This document shows positions 26,557 to 36,173 of a stretch of DNA of 64,000 nucleotides, one piece after another. The position numbers were made by a program, and so were the translations under genes. Source of the DNA: Acidimicrobiaceae bacterium (GTDB taxonomy: Bacteria; Actinomycetota; Acidimicrobiia; Acidimicrobiales; Ilumatobacteraceae); the NCBI GenBank assembly GCA_016722025.1, contig JADKGZ010000004.1, forward strand, positions 248,001-312,000. Reading direction: 5' to 3'. Numbering within the stretch: position 1 is the first letter of the stretch; each line of letters starts with the position of its first letter. The notes below the pieces were generated by a model. The model ran no database searches and was not told the DNA's origin. It saw only the letters and a program-made list of their open reading frames with translations.

Positions 26557-29121
26557 TCAGTCGTCGGCGGTGACTCGGCCCATGGGCAGAGTGCTGCGCC
26601 ACACACCGTCGACCATGTGCAGCGCCGCGGCCACTGCACCGCTCGTGGGCACCAGGCCGATCTCGCCCACCCCCTTGATGCCGTATGCCGAACGCGGTTG
26701 GGGCACCTCGACCAGCTCCACCTCGATGGGGGGCACGTCCTTCGGGCGCAGGATGCCCAGGCTGCGCAAGGTCATGTTGGTCGGGAAACCATGCTCGTCG
26801 CTGGGGAAGTCCTCGGAGAGCGCATACCCCAGGCCCATGTGCACCGAGCCTTCGATCTGGCCTTCGCACAGGCGCGGATTGACGGCCCTGCCAACGTCGT
26901 GGATGGCGACGACCTTCTCGATCGCGCCCGTGTCGCGATCGGCGACGACGACCTGCGCGGCGAAGCCGAACGCCGCGTGGATGGTGGGGTTGGGCACCGC
27001 CGGATCGCCCAGCTTCTGCGTCCAGTCGACGACGTGCTCGGCATAGTGATCCACATCCGGCGCGCACTCGGCGGCCAGAGCGACCCGGCAGGCGTGCTGC
27101 ACGCTGGCGGCCACCATCAGCGTGCCGCGACTGCCGGTGGTCTGGCCGAAGCCGAGTTGGCGCGTGGTGTCGACGATCACCTCGATGCGCGCCGGGTCGA
27201 TGCCCAGCTCCGTGACTGCGGTCTGCAGGGCCACCGTGTGCACGCCCTGGCCCATCTCGGTGAAGCCGTGACGCACTTCCACGCGCCCGTCTGCAGAGCG
27301 GAAGCGCACCACCGCTGCACACACCTCGCGCAAGCCGTTGCCCAGCCCGGAGTTCTTCAAACCGAGACCCATCCCCACCGCCTTGCCGGCGGCGAGCGCT
27401 GCATCGATGTGCGGCTTCGCCCGATCGAGGCACGCTTCCGCGCCACCCGCGCCGTCGTCCATGATCTGGCCCGGACCCCACACCTCGCCGGGGCGGATGA
27501 CGTTGCGCTTGCGCATCTCCCACCCGCTGATGCCAACCTGCTCCGCCAGGCGATCCATCACCCCTTCCATCGCGAACTGGGCTTGGTTGGCGCCGAAGCC
27601 ACGGAACGCCCCACACACCGGGTTGTTGGTGCGCACGGCGGTGCAGTGCACGTCGATGTCGGGCACCCGGTACGGGCCGCTCGCGTGGCCGGCAGCACGC
27701 TCGAGCACCTTCATCCCCACGCTCGCGTAGGCGCCGCTGTCGCCGATGCCGCGCACGCGCAGCGCGGTCAGGTGGCCGTCGGCATCGCAACCTGCCCAGT
27801 ACTCGAGGCGAATCGGGTGCCGCTTGGCATGGATCAGGAAGCTCTCCTCGCGCGACAGCGTGCACTTCACCGGGCGCTGCAGCAGGAAGGCAGCCAGCGC
27901 GGTCTGCCCCTGGTTGCTCATGTCCTCCTTGCCGCCGAACGCACCACCGTTGGAGACCAGCTCCACCGTGACCGCGTCGATGCCCACACCGAGCAGAGCA
28001 GCGATCTGGTCGCGGTCGTCCCACACTCCTTGGCCACCCGAGTAGACCAGCAGGTGCCCGTCGCCGGGCACCGCCAGCGTGCTCTCGGGCTCGAGGAAGG
28101 CGTGCTCGATGCGTTGCGTGTTGAACACCTCGTGCACCACGTGCGCGCTGGCGGCCAACGAGTCGTCGGTGTTGCCACGCGCGTATTCGCTGACGGAGAG
28201 CACGTTGTTCTTGGTGCCGAACACCGCGATCTCGGGGTCGTCGATGGCGGCGACCGGATCGACGATCGGCCGCAGCACCCCGTACTCCACCTGCACCAGC
28301 GCAGCCGCCGCTCGCGCCTGTTGCTTCGTCTCGGCAACCACGATCGCCAACACGTCGCCGGCATACGAAGTGCGCTGGCCTTCACCGATGAACACGGGCC
28401 AGTCCTTGTAGATGATGCCCACGTACTGCTCGCCCGGTATGTCGGCTGCCGTGAAGACGCCCACCACGCCGTCGGCGGCAGCGGCGACCGAGGTGTCGAT
28501 GCGCACGATGTCGGCGCGCACGTGGGCGGTGAGGTGCAGCGCCCCGTGCAACATGCCGGGCACGCGCAGGTCGTCGACGTAGCCGCGGTCGCCCAAGGTG
28601 AGCTCGGCAGCCTCGTACTTGGCGCCGCTGGTGCCGATGCCGCCCGGCAGTGCAGGGTCGACAGGTGTTCCCTTGGCGACAGCCTCGATGGCGTCGAGCA
28701 CCTTCACGTACCCGGTGCACCGGCACAGGTGGGCGCCGAGGTGGCGGGCCATGTCGTCGCGCTGCAACCCCGCGCCCTTCTTGTCGATCTGCGCCTTCGC
28801 CCGCATCACGATGCCCGGGATGCAGTAGCCGCACTGCAGGCCACCACACGCGGCGAAGGCATCGGAGAAGCGCGTGCGTTCCGCTTCGTCGACGCCCTCG
28901 AGCGTGGTGACGACCCGGCCGGCAGCCTTCTCCACCGCGTACGTGCAGGAGATCTGCACCTTGCCGTCGATCATCACCGTGCAGCACCCGCACTGACCCT
29001 GCGGCGAGCAGCCGTCCTTGGGTGACGTGACGTCGAGCTCCTCGCGGAGCGCGGCGAGCAGGTGGGGATGATCGGATCGCACCGAGACCGGAGCGCCGTT
29101 GAGGATGAACTCGACCGTCAC
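26557..29121 (-). CDS. Fused 2Fe-2S / molybdopterin hydroxylase (xanthine dehydrogenase superfamily)
   Basis: The product is 854 aa. The N-terminal ferredoxin module has CSPQGQCGCC (residues 38-47), and the second cluster domain has CGGLQCGYCIPG and HLCRCTGY. The molybdenum subunit follows in the same chain from about residue 170 (YVDDLRVPGMLHGAL, CGAFRGFGANQAQFAMEG, GQTTGSRGTLM). The catalytic Glu is in GIKGVGEIGLVPTSG. No FAD subunit is fused or adjacent, as in Mop-type aldehyde oxidoreductase and selenium-dependent molybdenum hydroxylases. The substrate is probably an aldehyde or N-heterocycle. It is last in a carbamoylase - TauE - hydroxylase gene order. Confidence 0.87.
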   Translation of the reverse strand: MTVEFILNGAPVSVRSDHPHLLAALREELDVTSPKDGCSPQGQCGCCTVMIDGKVQISCTYAVEKAAGRVVTTLEGVDEAERTRFSDAFAACGGLQCGYCIPGIVMRAKAQIDKKGAGLQRDDMARHLGAHLCRCTGYVKVLDAIEAVAKGTPVDPALPGGIGTSGAKYEAAELTLGDRGYVDDLRVPGMLHGALHLTAHVRADIVRIDTSVAAAADGVVGVFTAADIPGEQYVGIIYKDWPVFIGEGQRTSYAGDVLAIVVAETKQQARAAAALVQVEYGVLRPIVDPVAAIDDPEIAVFGTKNNVLSVSEYARGNTDDSLAASAHVVHEVFNTQRIEHAFLEPESTLAVPGDGHLLVYSGGQGVWDDRDQIAALLGVGIDAVTVELVSNGGAFGGKEDMSNQGQTALAAFLLQRPVKCTLSREESFLIHAKRHPIRLEYWAGCDADGHLTALRVRGIGDSGAYASVGMKVLERAAGHASGPYRVPDIDVHCTAVRTNNPVCGAFRGFGANQAQFAMEGVMDRLAEQVGISGWEMRKRNVIRPGEVWGPGQIMDDGAGGAEACLDRAKPHIDAALAAGKAVGMGLGLKNSGLGNGLREVCAAVVRFRSADGRVEVRHGFTEMGQGVHTVALQTAVTELGIDPARIEVIVDTTRQLGFGQTTGSRGTLMVAASVQHACRVALAAECAPDVDHYAEHVVDWTQKLGDPAVPNPTIHAAFGFAAQVVVADRDTGAIEKVVAIHDVGRAVNPRLCEGQIEGSVHMGLGYALSEDFPSDEHGFPTNMTLRSLGILRPKDVPPIEVELVEVPQPRSAYGIKGVGEIGLVPTSGAVAAALHMVDGVWRSTLPMGRVTADD

Positions 29122-29200
29122 GTTTTACATTTTGTCAAAGACACGGCTCGATTGCGAGACGGCCGGGAAAACGCATGTTGCGAGTGCGCGCGCGACGGCG

Positions 29201-29955
29201 TCACAACAGCCGGACCAACGCGGTGAGCCCGACCACGACGATGAGGGCGCGCAGCATCCGCGGGTCGAGGCGGCGGCCATAGCGAGCGCCGATCTGGCCG
29301 CCGATGGTGGAGCCGACCGCGATGCATGCCACCACCTTCCAGTCGACCGTGGTGGTGAAGATGAACACGACGGCCGCGACCGTGTTGACGGCGAACGCCA
29401 GCACGTTCTTGCACGCGTTGAGGCGTTGCAGGTGGTCGTCGATCAAGATGCCCACATCAGCGGCCGTGAGGATGATGCCCTGAGCGGCACCGGTAGCCGC
29501 CGTCACCCCGCAGCCGCCCCAGGCCGATCAACGGGGGGTCACGTCGTGGCCGTGTTCACCGCCGCGCGCGACGAGCAGCGAGCCGTCGCGAGATCGCCGG
29601 CCCGGCGACGACCAGTGCCAGTGCCACCACGATCAGCACGATCACGACCTTGTCGAAGGCGTCGCTGGGCAACGTGAGCAGCAGGGTCGACCCCGTCAAC
29701 GCACCGATCGCCGAGGCCGGCAACAGCCGTCGCGGCGAGGTGGACCTGCCCGGACAGCTCGCGTCGGTAGCCGTACGCACCCGAGAGCGACCCGGGTACG
29801 AGGCCGATGTTGTTGGACACGTTGGCCAGCAACGGCGGGTAGCCGAGCGCGATGAGGGTGGGGAACGTGATCAGGGAACCGGAGCCGACGATCGTGTTGA
29901 TCGTGCCCGCGGCCATGCCCGCGAGGAAGATGACGATCGCGTCGGTGAGCGACAT
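29201..29955 (-). pseudogene. TauE/SafE-family permease, multiply frameshifted
   Basis: The start MSLTDAIVIFLAGMAAGTIN followed by TIVGSGSLITFPTLIALGYP is a textbook TauE N-terminus. The frame breaks near 29720-29740, continues as LLPASAIGALTGSTLLLTLP in another frame, then breaks several times at 29500-29560 (expected GLGAAAGVYGGYFGAAQG). It resumes as GIILTAADVGILIDDHLQRL to the stop. At least three to five missing bases are needed, more than in any other gene here. This is either a true pseudogene or a poorly resolved GC-rich stretch. TauE proteins export sulfite, sulfonates or organic acids. It starts 12 bp after the carbamoylase gene. Confidence 0.8.
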
Positions 29956-29966
29956 GCTGCGAACCG

Positions 29967-30893
29967 TCAGTCGGGCAGCACGGCGCCGCGCTGCGACGTG
30001 ATGCGGCCGTACACCTCGGGGCGGCGGTAACGGTCGAAGTCGAACAGCGTGCCCTTGTAGCGAGCGCACCAGTCGAGATCGCACCGAGCCACGATCACCT
30101 CGTCGTCGGTGGTGAGCGTCTGCGCCACGATCTGGCCGCTGGGAGCGACGATGATCGACTGGCCGAGCGAGTCGACGCCTTCCTCCACGCCGCCTTTGGC
30201 CACCCCGACCACCCACGTGCCGTTCTGGTAGGCGCCGCTCTGCATCACCAGCGCGTTGTGGAAGCCCTGCAGGATGTCTTGGCTGGGGTCGGGCACGTAG
30301 TGAATGGGTGTGTTGTAGCCGATGAGCACCAGCTCGACGCCCTGCAACCCCATCTCGCGATACGTCTCGGGCCAGCGCCGGTCGTTGCAGATGGCCATGC
30401 CGACGATGCTGCCGAACGCCCGCCACACCCCGAAGCCGTCGGGGCTGGGCTCGAAGTAGTAGCGCTCGGCGTGCTGGAACGGTCGCTCGGGCTCGTGGTG
30501 CTCGTGGCCGGGGATGTGCGTCTTCTTGTAGGTGGCGACGATGCTGCCGTCGCGCTCGACCAGGGTTTGCACGTTCCATCGGTGACCGGCGTCGTCGATG
30601 TGCGCGTACCCGAGGCAGAAGCCGACGCCCAGCCGCTTCGCTTCGTCGAACAGCAGCTGCGTGGCGGCACTGGGCATTGTGCGCTCGTAGTAGTGGTCGG
30701 CCTCACTGATGTCGTCGACGAACCAGCGCGGGAAGAACGTCGTGAGCGCGAGCTCGGGATACACCACCAGCTCGGCTCCCATCGCATGCGCCTGGTGCAG
30801 CATCGCGACGAGGCGGGCCACCACCTGCTCACGAGTGTGCTCCTTCTGCACGGGCCCCATCTGGGCGGCAGCGATGGTGAGGTGGCGAGGCAT
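29967..30893 (-). CDS. Carbon-nitrogen hydrolase, N-carbamoyl-D-amino-acid hydrolase-like
   Basis: The product is 308 aa starting MPRHLTIAAAQMGP. The nitrilase-superfamily triad is intact: Glu in VVYPELALTTFF, Lys in TYKKTHIPGH and Cys in GMAICNDRRWPETYR. The Cys-Asn-Asp-Arg-Arg-Trp-Pro context is characteristic of N-carbamoyl-D-amino-acid amidohydrolases, which complete hydantoin breakdown. Length fits the family (about 305 aa). It heads an operon with the TauE-like permease and the molybdenum hydroxylase, suggesting uptake and oxidation/hydrolysis of a nitrogen heterocycle (inference). Confidence 0.88.
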   Translation of the reverse strand: MPRHLTIAAAQMGPVQKEHTREQVVARLVAMLHQAHAMGAELVVYPELALTTFFPRWFVDDISEADHYYERTMPSAATQLLFDEAKRLGVGFCLGYAHIDDAGHRWNVQTLVERDGSIVATYKKTHIPGHEHHEPERPFQHAERYYFEPSPDGFGVWRAFGSIVGMAICNDRRWPETYREMGLQGVELVLIGYNTPIHYVPDPSQDILQGFHNALVMQSGAYQNGTWVVGVAKGGVEEGVDSLGQSIIVAPSGQIVAQTLTTDDEVIVARCDLDWCARYKGTLFDFDRYRRPEVYGRITSQRGAVLPD

Positions 30894-30970
30894 CGACAAA
30901 ACGCTAACCGCCGCGGGCACCAGGTCGCTCGGATCGAGAATCTTGGAAGCGCGCGTCTACGGTTCCGCGC

Positions 30971-32239
30971 ATGGCTGAGATCACGTTGGAAGAGTTCGAA
31001 GCAGACGCTCGTGCGTTCCTGGAAGCGAACGCTGCTCGCAAGGATTCCGAGAAGAAGTTCGTGTGGGGCGAAGGGGCGCCGACAAGGTGGCCGTCTTCGA
31101 GGAGAAGGATCGCGAGCAGGAGCTCGCCGACGTCGCGGTCGCCTGCGAGTGGCGCCGCAAGAAGTTCGACGCCGGCTTCGGCTGGACGTTCGGCCCGAAG
31201 CAGTACGGGGGCCGCGAGTTGCCCGCCGCGTACGAGCGCGCCTACCTGCGGCTGGAAGCGCAGTACGAGATCCCCAGCCAGGGCCCGTTCGTCATCGGCC
31301 TCGGCATGGTGGCGCCCACGATCCTCGCTCACGGCAGCGAGGTCGCCAAAGACCTCTACCTGCAGAAGATGTATCGCGCCGACCTCGTCGGCTGCCAGCT
31401 GTTCAGCGAGCCCGGGGCCGGCAGCGACCTGGCCAGCCTGCAGACCAAGGCCGAGCGCGACGGTGACGAGTGGATCATCACCGGCCAGAAGGTGTGGACC
31501 ACCGGCGCCCAGTTCAGCGACCTCGGCGAGATCATCGCCCGCACCGACCCCGACATGCCCAAGCACAAGGGCCTCACCGGCTTCATCGTCGACATGCACG
31601 CGCCGGGCGTGGAAGTGCGCCCGCTGCGCCAGATGACCGGCGGCGCCAGCTTCAACGAAGTGTTCTTCAACGAGGTGCGCGTGCGCGACGACCACCGCCT
31701 GGGCGACGTCAACAACGGCTGGAACGTGGCCCTCACCACGCTGATGAACGAGCGCGCCGCCATCGGTGCCGGCGGCGGCGGTGGCGGCGGCATCAACATG
31801 TACACGCGGGTCATCGAGATGGTGCGCCACTTCGGCCTCGACACCGACCCGTTGATCCGCAACGAGCTGGCCAACCTGCTCATCCACCAGAAGGTCGCCG
31901 GCTACAACAACCAGCGAGCGATGGACAAGATCAAGGCCGGCCAGCTGCCCGGGCCGGAGATGAGCATCGCCAAGCTCGCCGGCACGCTCAACTCGCTGCG
32001 GTTGTGCGACTTCGTCTCCAAGGTGCTGGGCCCCAAGCTGATCGCCGACAACGGCGAGTGGGGCACGTACGCCTGGAGCGCGCTCATCCTGGGCACGCCC
32101 GGTGGCCGCATCGCCGGGGGCAGCGACGAGGTGATGCGCAACATCGTCGGCGAGCGCGTGCTCGGGTCTGCCCAAGGACCTGGGCATCGACAGCAAGTCG
32201 CCCTTCAAAGACCTCAAGGTCGGCACCCAGAAGGACTGA
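30971..32239 (+). pseudogene. Acyl-CoA dehydrogenase, two compensating apparent frameshifts
   Basis: The ATG reads MAEITLEEFEADARAFLEAN. Near 31071-31080 one base is missing, after which the frame gives DKVAVFEEKDREQELADVAV and the whole catalytic core (GCQLFSEPGAGSDLASLQTK, VWTTGAQFSDLGEIIARTD, GGRIAGGSDEVMRNIVGERV). At about 32164-32167 an extra G in a G run throws off the end; removing it gives LGLPKDLGIDSKSPFKDLKV and a stop at 32239. Corrected length is 422 aa, normal for the family. The enzyme would oxidise an acyl-CoA using FAD and ETF. Sequencing error looks the likeliest cause. Confidence 0.85.
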
Positions 32240-32383
32240 CCGGAAGGACTGACCGGCAGTACCGGCAGCGACCGCGTCACCCGAGTGCCAGCCGACCACC
32301 CGAGTGCGTCGGGTCCGTCCGAGTGGCACGTGCACACCTGTCGGGACGCTGACACTCGGATGAGCGCGCAATGATGTGCGCTC

Positions 32384-34102
32384 ATGGGGGCATTTCGGAC
32401 GGACTGGGACACCGCGGCGAATCCGCGGTACGACGTGTGGACCACCACCAATGGCGGGGAGGTGATCCCGGGCGTCCTGTCGCCGTTCACCGCGACGATG
32501 TACAACCAGTTCGACGCTCGCGGGCTGCGCGACCTGATGAACGCCTACCCGTCGGGCAACTTGGTGAAGGTGTACCCACCGCCGGTCGGGAACTTCTTCG
32601 GCATCACCGCCGGCCGCCTCACGCTCAACGTCGGGTTCTCGGTGGCGGCGATGAGCTGCATCGACCCCGACATCGCCACCGCGATGGCGGGCCAGTTCTT
32701 CCAGGGCAGCGACGACGCGCTGCGTTACATCGTGCGCGCACCGGCGGACAAGGTGGCGCAAGCGATGGTGGTCGCCACCACACAACGTGAAGCAGCCGAG
32801 GCCCAGTCGCGCACAGACCAGGAGGAGTTCTACTCCGACCAGTTGCAGGGCGTGGCCGCACACGATCGAGCGTTGCCGCCGAAGCAGGCATGGAAGCGCT
32901 TCCAGGATCTCGTGCCCTCCACCCTCGAAGTGTTCAACCGTCACCTCGTCGTGTCGACCGCGGCGGGCGAGATGTCGGTGCGGTTGGCCGGCGTCATCGC
33001 GGCCGGCGGCGGTGACCCGAACGCCATCATCGGGCTGTGCAGTGGCCTGGGCGACGTGGAGAGCTCGAAGCCGGCCCTCAAGCTGTACGACCTGGCGCTC
33101 GTCGCCCGCAAGCACGCTGCAGTCCGCAAAGTGGTCGAGAGCGGCGACACCGCGGCGGTCATCGCCGCACTGGCCGACCCGCCTGACCGCGGGTGGGAAG
33201 CCTTCGCCGACGAGTTCGACGAGTTCATCCACCGCTACGGCTTCCGCGTGCAGGGTGAGGCCGACCCGATGGTGGCCGACTGGGGCGAGAACCCCACGTT
33301 CGTGATCTCACAGGTGAAGTCGATGATGGCACTCAAGCCCGCCGAGTCGCCTGCCGCGCACCAGAAGGCTGCAGCCGGGGCACGGGTGAAGCTGGAGAAG
33401 TCGGTGCGCGCCACGCTGGCGCCCGACGTCCGCGCAGCGTTCGACACGGCGCTCGCGCAGGCTCAGCGGTTCACCGCGATGCGCGAGCTCACCAAGGCCG
33501 TCTGGGTGTTGGCCACCCGTCGACTCCGGCCACCACTGCTGGCCACCGCCGACGGACTGGTCGCTGCCGGCCACATCAAGCGGGCCGACGACATGCAGTT
33601 CCTCACCCACGCCGAGGTCGATTCGCTGGTGAAGAACAAGCCCGTCGATGGCCTCGCAGCCCTCGTCATCAGCCGCAAGAAGCAGCACACGCAGGCTCAC
33701 GACTACACCCTGCCCGACGCATGGGTGGGCGACGTCGTGCCGACCAAGCGGGCAAAGGTCGTGGCCACGAAAGCACTCACCGGTCTCGGCGTCAGTGCCG
33801 GTGTGGCCACCGGGCGGGCACGCATCATCCTCAACACCGAGGCCGCGTTCGAGCGCGAGATCGAGTCGGGCGACATTCTCGTCGCTCCCTTCACCGACAC
33901 CCCGTGGACGCCGCTGTTCATCCCGGCGGCAGCGGTCGTGGTGGAGACCGGCGGCATGCTGTCGCACGCGGCAACGGTGGCCCGCGAGTTCGGCATTCCG
34001 TGCGTGGTACTGGTGCATGATGCCACCCGCATCATCGGCGAGGGCGACACCGTGAAGGTCGACGGCGCTGCCGGCACCGTCACCATCGTGAAGAAGGCGT
34101 GA
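32384..34102 (+). CDS. PEP-utilising enzyme-like protein: phosphohistidine swivel domain without ATP-grasp domain
   Basis: The product is 572 aa. The C-terminal ~90 residues form the mobile phosphohistidine domain of PEP synthase, PPDK and rifampicin phosphotransferase, with the conserved His528 in GGMLSHAATVAREFGIPCVV. The preceding ~400 residues resemble the middle domain of rifampicin phosphotransferase-type proteins (HRYGFRVQGEADPMVADWGE; an Arg/Lys-rich helix before it). The ATP-binding domain that would phosphorylate the His is absent and not encoded next door. It may need a partner in trans or work as a binding protein. The substrate is unknown. Confidence 0.78.
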   Translation: MGAFRTDWDTAANPRYDVWTTTNGGEVIPGVLSPFTATMYNQFDARGLRDLMNAYPSGNLVKVYPPPVGNFFGITAGRLTLNVGFSVAAMSCIDPDIATAMAGQFFQGSDDALRYIVRAPADKVAQAMVVATTQREAAEAQSRTDQEEFYSDQLQGVAAHDRALPPKQAWKRFQDLVPSTLEVFNRHLVVSTAAGEMSVRLAGVIAAGGGDPNAIIGLCSGLGDVESSKPALKLYDLALVARKHAAVRKVVESGDTAAVIAALADPPDRGWEAFADEFDEFIHRYGFRVQGEADPMVADWGENPTFVISQVKSMMALKPAESPAAHQKAAAGARVKLEKSVRATLAPDVRAAFDTALAQAQRFTAMRELTKAVWVLATRRLRPPLLATADGLVAAGHIKRADDMQFLTHAEVDSLVKNKPVDGLAALVISRKKQHTQAHDYTLPDAWVGDVVPTKRAKVVATKALTGLGVSAGVATGRARIILNTEAAFEREIESGDILVAPFTDTPWTPLFIPAAAVVVETGGMLSHAATVAREFGIPCVVLVHDATRIIGEGDTVKVDGAAGTVTIVKKA

Positions 34103-34109
34103 GCGCGCG

Positions 34110-34721
34110 TCAGTCCCAGAGCGTGAGCGCGTCGCTGATCGGCCGTTGCACGACCTCACCGCGCAGCGGCGGCCCGCACAGTCGTTCGACCAGGCTCGGC
34201 CAGTCGTACGAGTCGGTCACCTCCGATGCCCACAGTTCGATCAGCCGGTCCGGCGGCACGAACTTCGGGAGGATCATGTCGAGGATCTTCTCGATCTCGT
34301 TGCGGAACCGTTCGTTGGTGCTGCGCACACCGTCGGCCAACAGCGGCGTGTCGGGCCGCAGCCGCACGTACAGGTCGTAGGTGGTGGACCAGCGGGCAAC
34401 CAGCGGGGTGACATCGAACGGGTCCTGCCCCTTGGTGGCACGCAAGAAGTAGGCGAAGTTGTCGATCAGGGCCCGGTCGAGCACCAACACCTCGGCCCGA
34501 CCGCGCAGCTCCAGCTCCTCACGGATCTGGGCCATGATCACCCACAGCTGGGCCTCCGGCGTCGCCCGCTCGTTCATCCCCATCGGGCTGAAGCGCACGA
34601 CCTCGCGGCCCACCTCCACGCTGCGACCGCTGCGCCCGACCGCTCCGGCGAACGAGTGCACCGCGTTCGTCTTGCGGACCGAATGCGACCCGATGAACGC
34701 GATCTTCCGGGCAGCGGGCAT
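34110..34721 (-). CDS. P-loop NTPase/kinase-like protein (AAA_28-like) with altered Walker A
   Basis: The product is 203 aa starting MPAARKIAFIGSHSVRKTN. The N-terminal beta strand and loop fit a nucleotide kinase P-loop, but the consensus Gly before Lys-Thr is Arg (GSHSVRKT). A Walker-B-like strand VLVLDRALIDNFAYF follows at about residue 98, and later DLYVRLRPDTPLL. This resembles NadR/thymidylate-kinase-like ATPases that phosphorylate small molecules. The gene is convergent with the phosphohistidine-domain gene, ending 7 bp from it. Confidence 0.65.
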   Translation of the reverse strand: MPAARKIAFIGSHSVRKTNAVHSFAGAVGRSGRSVEVGREVVRFSPMGMNERATPEAQLWVIMAQIREELELRGRAEVLVLDRALIDNFAYFLRATKGQDPFDVTPLVARWSTTYDLYVRLRPDTPLLADGVRSTNERFRNEIEKILDMILPKFVPPDRLIELWASEVTDSYDWPSLVERLCGPPLRGEVVQRPISDALTLWD

Positions 34722-34838
34722 CCAGCGGAACCTATCGCGATGGCCGGGGCGTGCAGCAATGACCCGGCAGCTGCGCACACGGCCCACCGGTACTGACTCC
34801 TTCACACTTCGACCACAAGTGGCGCGGATGATTCGTGC

Positions 34839-34934
34839 ATGATCTTCCGCTTCTTCCCCCGCCGACGCGCAGTGTTCGCACCGATGGCACCTCGCCGACG
34901 CCTGCGTCGCCGCTTCCGTCGCCGGATGCTCTGA
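34839..34934 (+). CDS. Possible 31-aa arginine-rich peptide
   Basis: A short open frame encodes MIFRFFPRRRAVFAP followed by MAPRRRLRRRFRRRML. Twelve or more of 31 residues are Arg. It sits alone between two minus-strand genes. No clear ribosome binding site is seen and GC-rich DNA yields Arg codons by chance, so this is only a candidate. Confidence 0.25.
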   Translation: MIFRFFPRRRAVFAPMAPRRRLRRRFRRRML

Positions 34935-34947
34935 ACCTGCTACCGAT

Positions 34948-36173
34948 TCAGACCGCAGGCGCGACCGCGGTGTGCAGGCCGTGCTCGTTGGCCCAGCGGC
35001 CGACGTCGCGGCCCTCCAACGCGGCGGCCAACAGGTCGGGGAAGGCATCGGGGGTGCAGGCGAAGCTGGGCACACCCAGGGCCGCGAACGCTGCGGCCTG
35101 CGTGTGATCGTAGGTAGGGGCACCCTCGTCGCTGAGCGCCAGCAGCACCACCACGCACACACCCGCCTGGTGCAACGCCGCGATGCGCTGATGCAGCAGT
35201 GACGCGTTGCCACCTTCGAACAGGTCGCTCACCAGCACGAGCACGGTGTCGGCGGGCCGGGTGATGAGCTGCTGGCAGTAGCCGACTGCCTGGGCGATGT
35301 CGGTACCTCCGCCCAACTGCACCCCGAACAGCACGTCGACCGGGTCGTGCAGCAGCGGCGTGAGATCGGCAACCGCCGTGTCGAACGCGACGACATGTGT
35401 GCGCAGCGCCGGCATCGAAGCAAGCACTGCGCCGAACACGGAGGCATAGACCACGCTGTCGGCCATGCTGCCCGATTGATCGATGGCCACGATCACATCG
35501 CGCGACAGGCTGCGCTGGCGCCGGCCGAAGCCGACCAGCCGTTCGGGGATGACGGTGTGCTGCTCGGGAAGGTAGTGGCGCAGGTTGGCATGAATGGTGC
35601 GACCCCAGTCGATGTCGGGGGGCGCGGCCGACGGGTGCGCTGCGATCGGGCGAGTGCACCGTGCACCGCCTGCTTCGTGCGCGAGGCCAGCCTGCGCTCG
35701 ATCTCCTCCACCACTTGCGCCACCAGCTGGCGAGCAGTCGACCGGGTGGCATCGGGCAGCAGCTTGTTGAGCTCGATCAGCAGCGTCACCAGGTGGAGAT
35801 CGGGCTCCACGGCGCGGAGCATCTCCGGCTCGAGCAGCAGCTGACGCAGTTGCAGCCGATCGATGGCGTCGCGCTGCAACACCTGCACCACGCTGGTGGG
35901 GAAGTAGCGACGGATGTCGCCCAGCCAGCGCGCCACGGCCGGCGCCGACGAACCCAGGCCACCCGCACGTGACCCACCACCTCGACGGCTGGGCTTTGCG
36001 TCGTACACGGCCGCGAGCGCACCATCGATGCGTGCATCGTTGCCCTCCAACTGCACACCGGTGACGCCTTGGCCGGTGTCGGCGTCGCCTTCCTCGGTGG
36101 CACCCAGCACCATTCTCCAGCGGCGCAGCCGTTCGCCATCGCTGACGCGACCCGTTGCCTGCACATCGGTCAC
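34948..36173 (-). pseudogene. vWA-domain protein, last gene of the SWIM-MoxR-vWA operon, one apparent 1-bp deletion
   Basis: The corrected length is 408 aa from a GTG whose GTGA overlaps the DUF5682 stop. The N-terminal half is helical (GDIRRYFPTSVVQVLQRDA, LLIELNKLLPDATR). At about 35644-35650 one C is missing from a C run; restoring it gives HGALAPIAAHPSAAPPDIDW. The vWA domain then has a complete metal-ion-dependent adhesion site: DQSGSMADS, the Thr of GGGTDIAQAV and the Asp of LVSDLFEGGN. vWA proteins paired with MoxR ATPases act as adaptors that direct the ATPase onto clients. It probably encodes a working protein if the indel is an error. Confidence 0.85.

Noticed and set aside
26557..29121. 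Possible selenocysteine codon in the Mo hydroxylase
   Set aside because: No in-frame TGA interrupts the gene, and selenium in this enzyme class is labile, not Sec. Dependence on selenium is only inferred.
32240..32383. Inverted repeat tccgagtg/cactcgga (32318-32360) and gcacgtgc palindrome before the phosphohistidine-domain gene
   Set aside because: Arms are short and far apart with no recognised regulator or terminator features; in such GC-rich DNA this can occur by chance. It may be an operator but I cannot support it.
34839..34934. Arg-rich 31-aa peptide as ribosomal protein L34 or similar
   Set aside because: It lacks the L34 pattern and a clear ribosome site; retained only as a low-confidence open frame.
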